Assembly (NCBI RefSeq): GCF_037893015.1
Contig: NC_133658.1
Coordinates: forward strand, 632,887,354-632,951,353
Direction of reading: 5' to 3'
Length of the DNA: 64,000 nt
Source: Macrotis lagotis
Lineage: Eukaryota; Chordata; Mammalia; Peramelemorphia; Peramelidae
Below, piece by piece: positions 53,091-64,000 of the stretch (the stretch's first letter is position 1; every line of letters starts with the position of its first letter). The translations under genes were made by a program, and so were the position numbers. The notes under the pieces are model-generated. The model was not told the origin of the DNA and made no database searches. It worked only from the letters and a program-made list of their open reading frames with translations.

Positions 53091-53247
53091 GGGGCAGCTA
53101 GATGGTGCAGTGGATAAAGCACCAGCCCTGAAGTCAGGAGTACCTGACTACAAATCCGGCCTCAGACATTTAATAATTACCTAGCTGTGTGGCCTCGGGC
53201 AAGCCACTTAACCCCATTGCCTTGCAAAAACTAAAAAAAAAAAAAAA
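53091..53247 (+). repeat. Marsupial tRNA-derived SINE, near full length
   Basis: 'ggggcagctagatggtgcag' to a 15-base A tail, including 'cctcagacatttaataatta' and 'caagccacttaaccccattg'. TSDs are unclear. Confidence 0.95.
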
Positions 53248-53539
53248 TAGAAGGACTTAGACATGGTAAGGTGGCAAAGCCTTTATCATGTGAGACTGGA
53301 GTGAAGGAGAAAAAAAGTGGCAGAAGGCATCCAAGTGATGCTACTACTATTTTACCTCTTCCTTTTCCACTTCCTCTTCCTCCTCAACCTCTTCTCCTGT
53401 TCCTCTATCTTTAGTGACATTTGTTGCCTCATCCAAGCTTTCTCACTGTGCCATGAACTGATGATTCCATAGGAGACATCTTAGCAAACTATCATAACAT
53501 TCTTCAGGGAGGACACACAACTGTCTCTTGCTTTTCATA

Positions 53540-53905
53540 TTCCAACTAAACCAACCTACTTCTTTACTGGGAATGGCACATTTTATCTCCTGTCTTTACA
53601 TTTTTACACAGTCTGTCCCAAATCTAGAATGCATTCCTTCCTTACCACCTCCTCATTCTTAGCTTATATTAAGTTTCAGTTCAAGGAGTACCTCCTACAG
53701 GGAGTCTTTCTTGATCATCAAAGTTAATATTCTCTTCTTTTTTTGCGATATTTTGCATTTGCTTATCCATTTTCCTGCTATTTCATCCCCAGTGGAATCT
53801 AAGCTCCTTAAAAGCAGGAATATTTCTTCTCTTTTGTTTTTTCAGTATATATAGCATAACAATCTAAACAGTGAAGTCTAATTATATGTTTGTTAGATTT
53901 AATTG
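53540..53905 (+). repeat. L2 LINE 3' end
   Basis: 'ttaagtttcagttcaaggag', 'tacctcctacagggagtctt', 'tcttgatcatcaaag' and 'gtggaatctaagctccttaa' are the L2 3' UTR landmarks in order and orientation. Confidence 0.8.
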
Positions 53906-54327
53906 AATGGATATTTCTCCTAGCTCTTTATAAAAGCATCTCCCTTCTGTTTCTTTTTCCCACCTTTCAAGCATCATTCTCTTATATTAATTCCCATCTT
54001 TAAGAAGGTACTCAAGAGACTCTTCACAATCCTCTGAAGATTGTCTTTTTTCTATGGAGAGAATTACTCTGGGTGCAATTTATTCCTTTACTTACTTTTT
54101 TTCTAAATGCCATTGGAAGGAATTACATTGTTCTAGGCTTTCAGAGATAACCTAAATATTCTCTATAACAATGTTGGTAAACATGGTAAATGCTCAATAT
54201 TTTTACATTAAATGCTGTTAAAGTCTTCTTTTCACCTCAGAGTCATTTCTGGACAAAACATCAACTTGAAATGAACCCTCTCTCATAACAGCAACAAAAG
54301 GAATAGCTATGCCAAACCAACATGAAT

Positions 54328-54499
54328 CTGATGGTACATTTTTTTTTAGGATTTTGCAAGGCAAATGGGGTTAAGTGGCATGCCCAAGGCCACACAGCTA
54401 ATAATAAGTGTCTGAGATGGGATTTGAACCCAGGCACTCCTGACTCCAGAGCTGGTGCTTTATCCACTACACCACCTAGCCACCCCTGATGTTACATTT
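54328..54499 (-). repeat. Marsupial tRNA-derived SINE with TSDs, minus strand
   Basis: The body is 54,342-54,485. Flanks 54,328-54,341 and 54,486-54,499 (ctgatggtacattt / ctgatgttacattt) agree at 13 of 14. Confidence 0.93.
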
Positions 54500-55034
54500 C
54501 TTTTCTTCTGTTCTTTCTACCAGAAGTAAGCCAATGTTTCCTCAATTTTTCTTCAGAGTCAAGAAGACTTGGCATTGGTGTTCCTTTTATCATTCTTTTT
54601 GTTTACTTTATTGGGTTATTGGACATATTTTGTTTAATTCTATATCAATTCATGAGTGGTTTCCAGTATTTCACTCAATTCTTCATATTCACCATTTTTT
54701 ATGTTTCAATAAGATTCTATTATATTAATCTACCACCATAATTGGCACATTCTTTGCTTCCTGTTCCTTTCTTCACAATGATATTTTGGGATTAATTCAG
54801 TCTTTTTGTTTTTGATCTCTTCTGACTTTTGAGTAGTGGAATCTCTGTAACAAAGGGTATAAACAGTTTAGTGATATTTCTTACAAAAAGAATTGTTTTT
54901 CATGTTGGTTGGATCAAGTTGTACCTCTACAAATAGAATATTATTGTCCCTTTCTTCCTTTAAGCCCTCCAGTATTGACCATTTCTATCTATTACCATCT
55001 TTGACAATTGACTAGGTATGAGACAAACTCTCAA

Positions 55035-56290
55035 AAATTTTAATTAATTACTTATTTTCCAATTAAATGCAAATATAGATTTCAACAATTGCCTTTTCAC
55101 AAATATTTTCCCTAACTTCCTTTCCTCCCCACTCCCCATAGCAACAAGCAATCTGATATAGATTGTTCGTGTACAATCATATTTAACTTATTTCCATATT
55201 TGTCATATTGTAAAGGAAGAATTATAATTAATGGGACAAGCCATGAGAAATAAAGAAAAAATATAAAAGAAGTTTTTAAAATTAAGTTTTACATTTTGCT
55301 CTGCATTCAGAATCTATAGCTTTTTCTCTGGAAGTGTACAGCATTTCCCTTAACAGGTCTTAGAATTGTCCTTGATTACTGAACTGCTAAGAGGATGTGA
55401 TCTTCATAGTTGATCATCTCATAATGTTATTGTTGATGTTTACAGTGTTCTCCTGTTTCAGCTTACTTCATTCAGGATCTGTTGACAAAAGTCTCTCCAG
55501 GTTTCTCTGAAGTTAGACTACTCATGATTTCTTACAGAATAATAATACTCCATAACATTAAGATACCATAGTTTGTTCAGTCATTCCCCAATTGATGGTC
55601 ATCCCCTCAATTTCTAATTCTTTGCCATTATAAAAATAGCTGCAATAAATGAATTTTTACATGTGGGTCTTTTCTCCTTTTTAAATGACTTCTTTGGGAT
55701 TTAGACCTAATAGTGGTATTACTGGATCAAGGGTATGCATAATTTTATTGCTCATTAGGAATAGTTCCAAATTTCTCTCCACAATGGTTGGATCAGTTCA
55801 CAACCCCACTGACAGTGCAATAGTAATAGTGTCCCACTTTTCCCACATTATCTCTGACACTGATCAATTTCCTTATTGGTCATTTTAGTCAATCTGATGG
55901 GTGTGAGGTGGTACCTCCGAGTTGTTTTAATTTGCATTCCTCTAATCAATAATGACTTGGAGAATTTTTTCAAATGACAACATTTAGTTTTAATTTCTTC
56001 TTCTGAAACTAAATGTTCATATATTTTAATCATCTATCAATTACAGAATGACTTGTATTCTTATAAATTTTACTCATTTTTCAATATATTTTAAAAATGA
56101 GTCCTTTATCAGACTGTAGAAAAATTTTTCCCTTCTCTCTGCATTCCTTCTAATCTCAAGTTGCTTTGGTTTTATTTGTGTAAAAATTTTTTAACTTACT
56201 GTAGTCAACACTATCCATTTTGTAATTCATTGTGCTTTCAATATCTTCTTTGGTCATAAATTCAAAAGTATTTTAATGCACATCTTTTAT
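55035..56290 (-). mobile_element. Old L1, ORF2 C-terminal part and 3' UTR, minus strand
   Basis: The 3' UTR lies at 55,035-55,560, then ORF2 from its end upward: 'cattccccaattgatggtca', 'ggttggatcagttcacaacc' and 'gtgaggtggtacctccgagt' are the reversed codons for the PSIGEW, CELIQP and RYHLTP blocks. More diverged than L1-A/B. Confidence 0.85.
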
Positions 56291-56299
56291 TAGTGATTT

Positions 56300-56880
56300 A
56301 AAGAAACCTTCCATATATTTGCTGGTAGTTTTCAAGTGTTCTGAAAGCTGTTGTTATATCCTTAGATCCCTGAATTAAATGGAGGAAATATTTCTTACTT
56401 ATGACTGAAACGTTTTTCTCTCTGTGACTGAATTATTTAAGATCTTTATCTCTTTCCTATTTTGGATATTATCTGTTTTTGTAGATATTTATCAATTTCC
56501 ATTGAACTCTATGTCCTATTGGTATATAATTCAATTGTCATTTCTGATAGTCCTTATATTTTTTCTCTCTTTTTGAATTTACCTTGCTCACTTTTCATTT
56601 TTGGCAATTTGCTTTTCATTTTCCTTTTCTTAATCAAACTAATCAGTGTTATTAGTCATTCTTAATAAAAAATTCAACAGTCTTTAATCTTGTTTTTCTA
56701 TATTCCCTTTCTTAATATTTCTCCTGTTATACTTGCTTTTAGAATCATAATATTTTTGTTCTTTTAAATCATATGGTTAGTTCATCAATCCTTTCTTTTT
56801 TATTTTGACATTATAAAGTATGTGCTTTGTGCACATATTATCTTTCTCACTATTTTTATTCTCATTATATTTATTCTGGA
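56300..56880 (-). repeat. Possible further decayed L1 ORF2 sequence
   Basis: 'ttgtagatatttatcaattt', 'tcttaatcaaactaatcagt' and similar blocks recall reversed L1 ORF2 sequence between endonuclease and RT, but the order relative to the preceding piece is not continuous. Confidence 0.3.
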
Positions 56881-56894
56881 AGGACCATAGCATG

Positions 56895-57115
56895 CACTAC
56901 TAGGATATAGACAAATGGCTTCAGATTCAGGAAGACCTGAGTTCAAGATCCACTTCTGACAAGAATGAGTTGTTTTATTGTTGACAAAATGCTTAACCTC
57001 TCAATGCTTTAGGCATTTAATACCATAAACTTCAGAGAAGGAGACAACTTGTTTTAAAAAGGAAATTGTTCTTCACTTGTGTCTTGCCTAAATCAATTAC
57101 ATCTAATCCTTTTTT
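56895..57115 (+). repeat. tRNA-derived SINE of THER1/MAR type
   Basis: 'gcttcagattcaggaagacc', 'tgagttcaagatccacttct' and 'cttaacctctcaatgcttta' are followed by 'aaacttcagagaaggaga', the order of a marsupial tRNA-derived SINE with a unique 3' half. Old. Confidence 0.65.
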
Positions 57116-57614
57116 GGTCCTATGGTTTGTAAAGGATATATCATTATTCTGCTTTTTAATATTTAATTATGATTGATATTCACATTATCAATTCTTTTAA
57201 AACTATCATTTGATATTGAAAATGGGAGCATTTTTTTTAAATATTCAGAATTTATCATAGGTCAGTCAAATTTAATTTTTAACAACTTTGACCTCGATAT
57301 TTTTTTCATTCTTCTTTGGATTAATAAAATTTAGAGAATATTAAAGTCTGCTGAATAATGGTGTGATTATCTGTAACTTTAAAAATCAATCATTTAACTT
57401 TGTTTTTATGATATCTGCTATACAATTTTATGGAAATATATTTAATAGTGCCATTTTTTCATTGTCTATGAAGGTTTTTTGCATAAGGTAGTTTCCCTAT
57501 TTGTATCCATTTTAATTATAGCTTTATCCTAAATGTTTGCAACTAATTTATTAAATTAAAATCTGTGAATTACAACAGATTTTGTTTTATCCCTTATTTT
57601 TTAAAGCTTGTCTT

Positions 57615-57885
57615 TGTTTAATCATTTCAGTAATGTCTGACTCTTTGTGATTCCATTTTAGGTTTTTTTTAGTTTAAGTTCTTTGTTTTTGTGACAATGA
57701 TCCTAGCATGGTTTGTCATTTCTTTCTCTAAATCTTGTTATAGATGAGGAATGGAGGCAATTAGGGCAAAGTGACTTATTTAAATCACATGGTGAATAAG
57801 TATCTGAGCCCAGATTTGAACTCCTGAAGATGTTTTCCTGATTCTAAGAACAGAGCTCTATCCAATGAACCAGTTAGCTTCCCTT
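57615..57885 (-). repeat. SINE with BovB/RTE-like head and MIR core, minus strand
   Basis: 'atttcagtaatgtctgactc', 'tggtttgtcatttctttctc', 'agatttgaactcctgaagat' and 'agctctatccaatgaaccag' lie in the family order. The longest copy of this family in the window. Confidence 0.7.
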
Positions 57886-57889
57886 TTTA

Positions 57890-58985
57890 ATAAATACATG
57901 TCTAAACTATGAATTTGTTTCTCATCCATAATGATCTGTTGGATTTTCATTCATTTTCTTTTTTATGGTAAAAAGACTGTATTCATATTTACAGTTATAA
58001 TTCTATATTTTTTCTCGAACACGAATGAGTTCTTCTAATTATTTAAAAAGATATTTCCATGAATTTTTTAAATGACCATGTATTTTATGTTCTAATTTTA
58101 CCATTCTTCTTTTCAGAGCTTCTTTCATTATGGAAATTGTCTTTCTTTTCTGTCCTAAATTTTCTATTCTTTTGTTAGAATTGTTGAAATGTTCTTCAAG
58201 ATTACTTCTGTCTTTATGAAAATGTTCTCCCTCTCTTAATTGCTCTTCTTTCACTGCATTGTTCTTCCAGTCATTTAGACATTTTTGAAATTGTTTCTCT
58301 GTAATTTCAGTAGATCCCCTAGAATTTGTTGTAACATCTTTGATTTCTTTAGGGAATTTTGCCTTGCTTATCTTTATTGTCAAGTGATTGTCCAAAGAGA
58401 TGGCTTTTGTTGTTCATTTCTCCTGCTCACTGTTCCTCTCTGTTAATTACTCTGATGATTTCTCCATTGTATATGTGTTACAAACATCCTATGTACCACC
58501 AATGCTTTACTTTCTCTGCATCCTACATTCTTGTGCTCCTTTCTTTCTCCATTGATAACTGTTTTCTTTTCTCCTAGATTATTGGGGTAGGCTAAAATAC
58601 ATGACCCTCAAGGGTATAAAGTTGGCTAATTAGAATGCTGCTAGAAGAAGATTCTAAGAATCTGCTACAGGAAGGCTATTTACTTTTCCTGTCCCTACTT
58701 TTCTGGGTTCTACCATTTATTTTTGGGATTGATTGTAGAATAAGTAGAAGAAGGTACAAGGCAGGAAAGTTGGTAGATAAAGGGGGGGTATAAAAGTATC
58801 CTGAGATACTACGAGAAAACTTGAAAGGGTACTTCTTTCACTTTTGTCATACTCCTTTTGCATGTTGGTTATATCCTCCTGAGGATAGCTGTAACCAGTG
58901 ATGCAAATTTGGACTTCCTCTTCATTTTTTTTTTCACAGATACACTCATATATATATATACTCCCTTTCCTTATTTTTGTTTGTT
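57890..58985. other. Unassigned interval with a coiled-coil-like minus frame
   Basis: A 118-codon minus-strand frame (58,395-58,039) is rich in Lys/Glu/Asn with heptad-like spacing (EKQFQKCLNDWKNN, RIENLGQKRKT). It may be a relic of an L1 ORF1 coiled coil, but no RRM part lies next to it. Confidence 0.3.
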
Positions 58986-59155
58986 TTTTTAATGTTTTTC
59001 TCCAATTATGTGTAAAACAATTTTTAACAATTTTTAAAATGTTGACTTAAAAATTCTCTCCCTTCTTCCTCAAATGCATCATTGAGAAGGCAAGAAATTT
59101 GATTAGTTATACATGTGCAGTAATGCAAAACATATTTCCATATTAGTCACCCTTC
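58985..59155 (-). repeat. Old L1 3' UTR fragment, minus strand
   Basis: 'ctccaattatgtgtaaaaca', 'cttaaaaattctctcccttc' and 'catatttccatattagtcac' match the reversed L1 3' UTR found at 55,040-55,200. Confidence 0.55.
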
Positions 59156-59854
59156 CATCATTCATGAGCCTTGAAGTTGGTTTGAATGACCCTCAATCTC
59201 CCCCAGCCAGGGATCCGTTCTTGGATGCTGCCAAGTTGTTAATTCTTAAAATCAGTGCCAAAAATTCCAAATGCCATGAAAGTCTTTTTCTTGCCATGGC
59301 ATAGCTTGTTCAAAGAGATTGGGAAAGGTGGGCAGTGGAGAGGGAGCAGCACCATACTCACAGGTTATAGAAATGACCTCAAATTGTTTTAAACTCTAAG
59401 AATTATATTTATGCTGCATTTTTTTGAATATCCTCCTTCCTGTATTATAGTCATTTTTTCCCTTTATTTTGGAAGTCCTTACTTTTTATTTGAGAAGTAA
59501 AAGAGTGTGAGAGAAGACTTGCACTCTAGGTTATTACTTAGTGTGCCATCCTCTCAAGATTTTCTCCAAGTGTTTCTTAAGCCACTAAAATTTAGTGTTT
59601 TATTTCCAATTTAATGCTACAGAGACAAGAAGCATGTGTGGGTTACATGAATCCAATCACCATCAGAATTCACTTTCATATTCCTTACCTTCTTATTTAG
59701 ACATTAGTAAGATATATTCATGATCTTCTTCAATTACAGCTACTTCAGAAGGAGAGAATCAATATCAATGACCTTTATCTAAACCTACAGGAAAAAATAT
59801 AAAATCACTCAATCAATCAACTAATGTATGCTTGCTAAAGTTAAAACAATAATC

Positions 59855-60120
59855 CTTTAATAAACATATAATGAAGGTCTTTTGGCTTTTCTAGGCATTC
59901 TGGGAAATAGAAAAATGAGGCCTCATTCCCACCTTTAAGGGGCTCACAGATGAAAAATAGAATAGGTTCAAATAGAAATGACAGTAATTCAAAAAAGATC
60001 AGAGAAAGAATATACCTCAGTATAATATGATCTTTTTGAAGGCAGAGGCTATTCCTTATACTTAATGACAGTGGCTTGAACATCATAAACACTCAATAAA
60101 TACTATTGGATTCAATTGAA
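59855..60120 (+). repeat. Old dispersed repeat followed by an L2-type 3' end
   Basis: 59,855-59,950 is a second copy of the unassigned repeat at 5,980. 'gatctttttgaaggcagagg' to 'cactcaataaatactattgg' (60,028-60,108) is the L2-type 3' terminus. Confidence 0.5.
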
Positions 60121-60181
60121 TTATGACAAGGGAAATGGATATAATATCCATTTTAGGTTCTCAATGTAGACAAGAGTTTTT

Positions 60182-60662
60182 TTTTTTTTCAAAAGAAAAT
60201 TTTATTGATATCGTTTTTTATTTATTGCCTGAATTTCCCAAGTCATGCCTTTACAGAACTCCCCATCTCGCAAACCAATCTTTAGTACATTCAATTTCCC
60301 AACCCCTGATCCTTTGCTTCTGCGAAATAGATGGAAGTGTCCTTTCATTCTTCTTTTTTTTATTGGGGGAGGGTAAGAGCTGAACTTGATCATTAAAGTT
60401 TTTAACAATCAATATTGATTCAGTTTTATTGTTTTTCCCCATTTATTCAGTTGTAGCAATTTTGCATTGAATTTTTTTAGTTCTAATTACTTCACTTTTA
60501 CCAGTTTACGTAAGTATTCTCATGTTATTCTGTTAACCTCTTAATCACTTCTTACAGCACAGTAAAATTCCATAATATTCAGGTATCATATATTGTTTGG
60601 TTATTCCCCTGATGAAAGGCACCTACTTCATTTCCAGTTCTCTTTTTGCTACAAAAAATTCT

Positions 60663-60696
<34 letters not shown>

Positions 60697-60990
60697 TGAC
60701 ATCTGTGCCCTAGTCTTTCTTTTTCTCATTGATCTCTTTTTACTACATGTCTATCAGTAGAATTTGTGGGTCCAGGTATGGTGGACCTTTTCATCCCTTC
60801 TTCACAAAATTCCAAATTATTTCCCAAAATAGTCAGAAGAATTCACAACCCCATCAACAATATTTTATTTGTCTTTTTTATCATTAGATATTTTTCTTGT
60901 ATCAAAGAAGGTTTCATTATATGATATAAATGTCTTTTCTTCTTTAATTTATACAATTGCCTATCTTTTTTGCACCACATTGGTACAAGA
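60182..60990 (-). mobile_element. Old L1 3' part, minus strand, with (TA)n
   Basis: A T-run at 60,178-60,189 starts it. 'ttattcccctgatgaaaggc', 'tacttcatttccagttctct' and 'gaattcacaaccccatcaac' follow the reversed ORF2 C-terminal end. A (TA)n array lies at 60,664-60,694. Heavily diverged. Confidence 0.6.
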
Positions 60991-60999
60991 AATGCCTGG

Positions 61000-61770
61000 G
61001 GTCTAATATCTAATATTAGTCAGACATGTGAAAAATGAGTTCTAGTGCTACAAAATGATACTATAGAGATTGTTGAAACTGACCCCAAGAGAGGGAAAAA
61101 GTATCACAGAGAAAAGAGTACCTAGCATTGGAGACCATCAGGCTAATGTCTGTTGTGGACTTATGTGAACCAAGTGCATCCCTTTCTGAGGTTCCCCATC
61201 TGCTCTTTTGGAGATTTCAGAGAACATGGAAACTCCACTTTTAGGTATACTATTCAATGAACGATATGGCCAGTTGGTTACCACAGTTCCTCAATATAAA
61301 TATAAATAGATGGAGTGAGATATAAATAGATGGCGTGAGAGCGACACCAATATATAGGGCATAGTTCCAACTCCTGTCACACTCATTTTTGCCAAAGTTC
61401 CTACATATTCAATGGTTCTGCAGAACTTACCTATAAGATATGATAACCCTCTCTAATTCCATTTATATTCCTGCCATTCCCTTATCTATGCCGGTAGTTT
61501 TTCAACTTACTCCTGCTCTCTCTCACAAAGGCTCGTTCCTCCTACTCTATGCACTCTTTTGATTTTTTTCCTCTTATGAACATGTTGTGATCCTTCCCCC
61601 TAAATCTCAGTACAAATGTCCTACTATCAGCCCACTCCCCCAATATGGAGGCTATAATCTTACAGTTCTTAAAAAGTCTCATGGAATGGCTTTTTTTGTG
61701 TAAGCCATTAACTATCCCTGAAGCATCTGGAACAGGTCCACCTCTGTCTTAAGTATTATTTGTCTTGAAG
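61000..61770. other. Unassigned interval with a short tandem duplication
   Basis: No gene or named repeat. 'atataaatagatgg' is tandemly repeated (about 61,297-61,341) in two ~22 bp units, followed by 'cgtgagagcgac'. Confidence 0.4.
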
Positions 61771-62055
61771 GGCAGCTAGATATCATAGTGGATAGAACAC
61801 TGGCCTTGGAGTCAAGAGGATAGGGCTTCTAATCTGGCCTCAGACACTTGTCACTTACTAGCTGCATGACCTTGGGCAAGTCACTTAACCCTGATTCATA
61901 TCTGGCCACTGGACCCAGATGACTCTGGAGGAGATAGTAAGGCTGGTGACTTAGCACAACATCTCCCTCACTCAAATACAATTCACATGTTTGTCAAGGC
62001 ATTACCTCCCTGATGTTGTGGTCTCCTTTGAAAATGAAGGACAAACATTATTATT
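61771..62055 (+). repeat. MAR1-type SINE, near full length (tRNA head, RTE-like tail)
   Basis: The head is 'gggcagctagatatcatagt' to 'gggcaagtcacttaaccctg'. The specific middle is 'ggacccagatgactctggag'. The tail 'cctccctgatgttgtggtct', 'gaaaatgaaggacaaaca' then (TTA)n is the RTE-type end. About 285 bp. Confidence 0.85.
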
Positions 62056-62989
62056 ATTTGTCTTAAGCAAGTCTTGGACCTTAGGTAATGATTAAGCTGC
62101 ATTCTGTTGATGAATTTTAAGTATATACACAGTCCTTAGTCATGGAGACCTGGATCTTGAGTGGGAAGGATCTAATATAGGCTGGCATAATGAGGGAAAG
62201 ATAATTTTTCAGCTTTAAGAAACTATTACTATGTAGCCTATTGATATTGACCTGAATCTATTATCATACACTGAAACATTCTTCTAGATGGTTGTATCTG
62301 TACATTTTTACTGAGTCTTTGGACTTTAATAAAAGCAATGGTTAAAAATAATACCTGCCTCATTGATTCAATTTCTTTTGATTGAGAACATGTATTTCTG
62401 AACAGCATATATCTGACCTCAAATAACCTCCTTGACTGATATCCTTAGAGCTTTATATTACTCAAAATACTGACTGCCTTACTATGGAGTGCTCTCAGGG
62501 AAAACATTTTTCATTTAGAGATATAAACAAGATGAAGATTGTTAGATTTTAAATTCCTTGAAGTCAGTTCCTATAGGCATATAGATCTGACAATGCCAAG
62601 GCACAGCCACAGGTGGGACTCAAAATTCAATAAATCTGATAAATTTTTAGGAGTGAATTAATTAAATGTTTGATTAAATATAGCCTGAAAATGATGTTAT
62701 AAATATCCAAATGACCCTTGCCAGAAACAATGTCATCCACCCCTCTCCTAGAGCTTAAAGTTATCTATTATATTTATTTCAACTAACCAGCTTTTCTAAA
62801 TGAATTACTTATTAATAAATCAGGCTATACTGCTAACTCTTCCACTTTCTCTACAATGCCCAGAAACTTGTAAATTCACTTTATTTTTGGACTTTACTCA
62901 CTTGTAAGTAGCCTAGAAACCCTGCAAATTCTCCTTCTAATTGTTCTTTCCAGAATCTCTTTTCCAAGGAGGATGTCCCCAAAAGTCGT

Positions 62990-63240
62990 GCCATTGTCTT
63001 TAGACTACCCATTAGTCTGAACTTTCTCTACAATGACCTAGGAGTCCTGGACACCTTAATCTCTTCCTCCTAACCAACTTTTTAACTTTATTTTTATGTG
63101 TTGTCATCCCCCCATTAGAATGTATACTCTTGAAAGGTGGGGATTGTCCTTTTTCTGCTTGTATTTGAATTCCTAGTATTTCACAATATTCCCCCCCCCA
63201 AAAAAAAGTAAGTGCTTAATAAATTTTTGTTATTTATTAA
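62990..63240 (+). repeat. L2-type LINE 3' end
   Basis: 'cccattagaatgtatactct', 'tgaaaggtggggattgtcct', 'aagtaagtgcttaataaatt' and 'tttgttatttatt' are in L2 3' end order. Confidence 0.7.
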
Positions 63241-63789
63241 ATATCTTCTTTTTGGAAAGACCAAATTTTGTTTTGCCTAGTTTTTTCTTATAGAAGGATG
63301 AGTTGCTCTATACTACAAATATTGTAATTCATGATGTCTCCCTTGTTCAAATGTCTGAGAAATGTAAATTCAGGTGGGAATATTGGATTAATGTGGAGTA
63401 GACTGGGGTCGTGGTGGTAGTAGTACAATCATTTCATTATATGACAATAGAAAACAGCCTAGCTACATTTTTAACATTCTATAGACTGCTACTCTTGGTC
63501 ATTCTACTTTCAAAGAAAATAATAACTCTCCTTTTATACATGTTAAAGAGTAATAAATACAATTTTATTTTATTTATTGAAAACAATTTTTATTGAAAAA
63601 CTTATAAAATTTAAAGAAATTATACATACAAATATATTTATATTACTGAATGACAAATTCAAAGCAAATGCTGTACCCTGAAAATATGCCTTTGGGACAG
63701 AAAGTAAATGGAAACAAGTCTTTGATTTTATTATTTTTAAAGAGTTCTTCTTGAGCATTGACTTAATTCAATTGAATTCCATTTAACAT

Positions 63790-63895
63790 TTTTTGAGCAC
63801 CAATGATATGCACAATATTATGCTAGATTCTGTTAGATATATAAGTAAGAATTAAAACTATTCTGTGCTAGAGGAGTTTATAGTCTAGTCCAATC
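63790..63895 (+). repeat. Ancient dispersed repeat, unassigned family (third copy)
   Basis: 'gcacaatattatgctagatt', 'atataagtaagaattaaaac' and 'ctagaggagtttatagtcta' parallel 5,980-6,078 and 59,855-59,950. Confidence 0.45.
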
Positions 63896-64000
63896 TAAAT
63901 AGTATTAAACACTTCCAATTAAGCACTGTATTAAGCACTTCTTATTAAGACTCTAGAAAAAATGCTTCTGAAATAAAGACAAACTGAAGAATAATCCCTT

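Noticed and set aside
58039-58395. 118-codon Lys/Glu-rich minus frame as a host gene
   Set aside because: Composition fits a coiled-coil relic or chance in AT-rich DNA; no RRM neighbour, promoter or conserved motif.

Overview
This is a stretch of mammalian, almost certainly marsupial, nuclear DNA with no intact host protein-coding gene. It is AT-rich, with no bacterial-style gene packing. Its content is retrotransposons typical of marsupials: many L1 pieces on both strands, an RTE LINE with its MAR1-type partner SINE, numerous ~150 bp tRNA-derived SINEs (WSINE1/SINE1_MD type), older MIR/THER1-like SINEs, and decayed L2 and CR1/L3 LINEs. I cannot tell an opossum from an Australian marsupial from this sequence alone.

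Layout. 1-8.2 kb: old repeats (RTE on the minus strand, SINE, MIR copies, a possible solo LTR fossil) and a decayed Y-box cold-shock-domain pseudogene near 6.2 kb. 8.245-16.908 kb: one full-length plus-strand L1 (L1-A) with matching 13 bp target-site duplications (TSDs), itself hit by two minus-strand L1 tails (8.32-8.78 and 10.80-11.33 kb) and by a GCSH processed retrocopy (13.086-14.183 kb, minus, own TSD). 16.9-18.3 kb: microsatellites and a MIR. 18.3-28.6 kb: a patchwork of L1 pieces, plus strand to 20.8 kb, then mostly minus strand, with SINEs and a MAR1 copy between. 28.67-43.35 kb: an old L1 tail split by a 13.5 kb composite whose base is a full-length L1 (L1-B, from 29.704 kb). Inside it or at its tail lie a half-LINE (HAL1-A), three unusual SINEs, two tandem SINEs, a second half-LINE (HAL1-B) and a truncated L1 copy (L1-C). 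43.4-64 kb: lower young-repeat density, with old MIR, L2, CR1/L3 and L1 fragments, scattered SINEs and microsatellites.

The window works as a stratigraphic record. L1 provides the reverse transcriptase that would have copied the GCSH mRNA, the SINEs and the ORF1-only half-LINEs; RTE would have served MAR1. Target-site duplications and one empty-site paralog let the insertion order be read. The most interesting items are the half-LINEs and a PIP-box-like motif at the start of the HAL1-B ORF1, the long open GCSH retrocopy whose only upstream ATG comes from antisense L1, a ~70 bp templated insertion in the L1-A 3' end, and a cluster of three transition-rich SINEs. I find no tRNA or rRNA gene, no CRISPR array and no operon-like structure.
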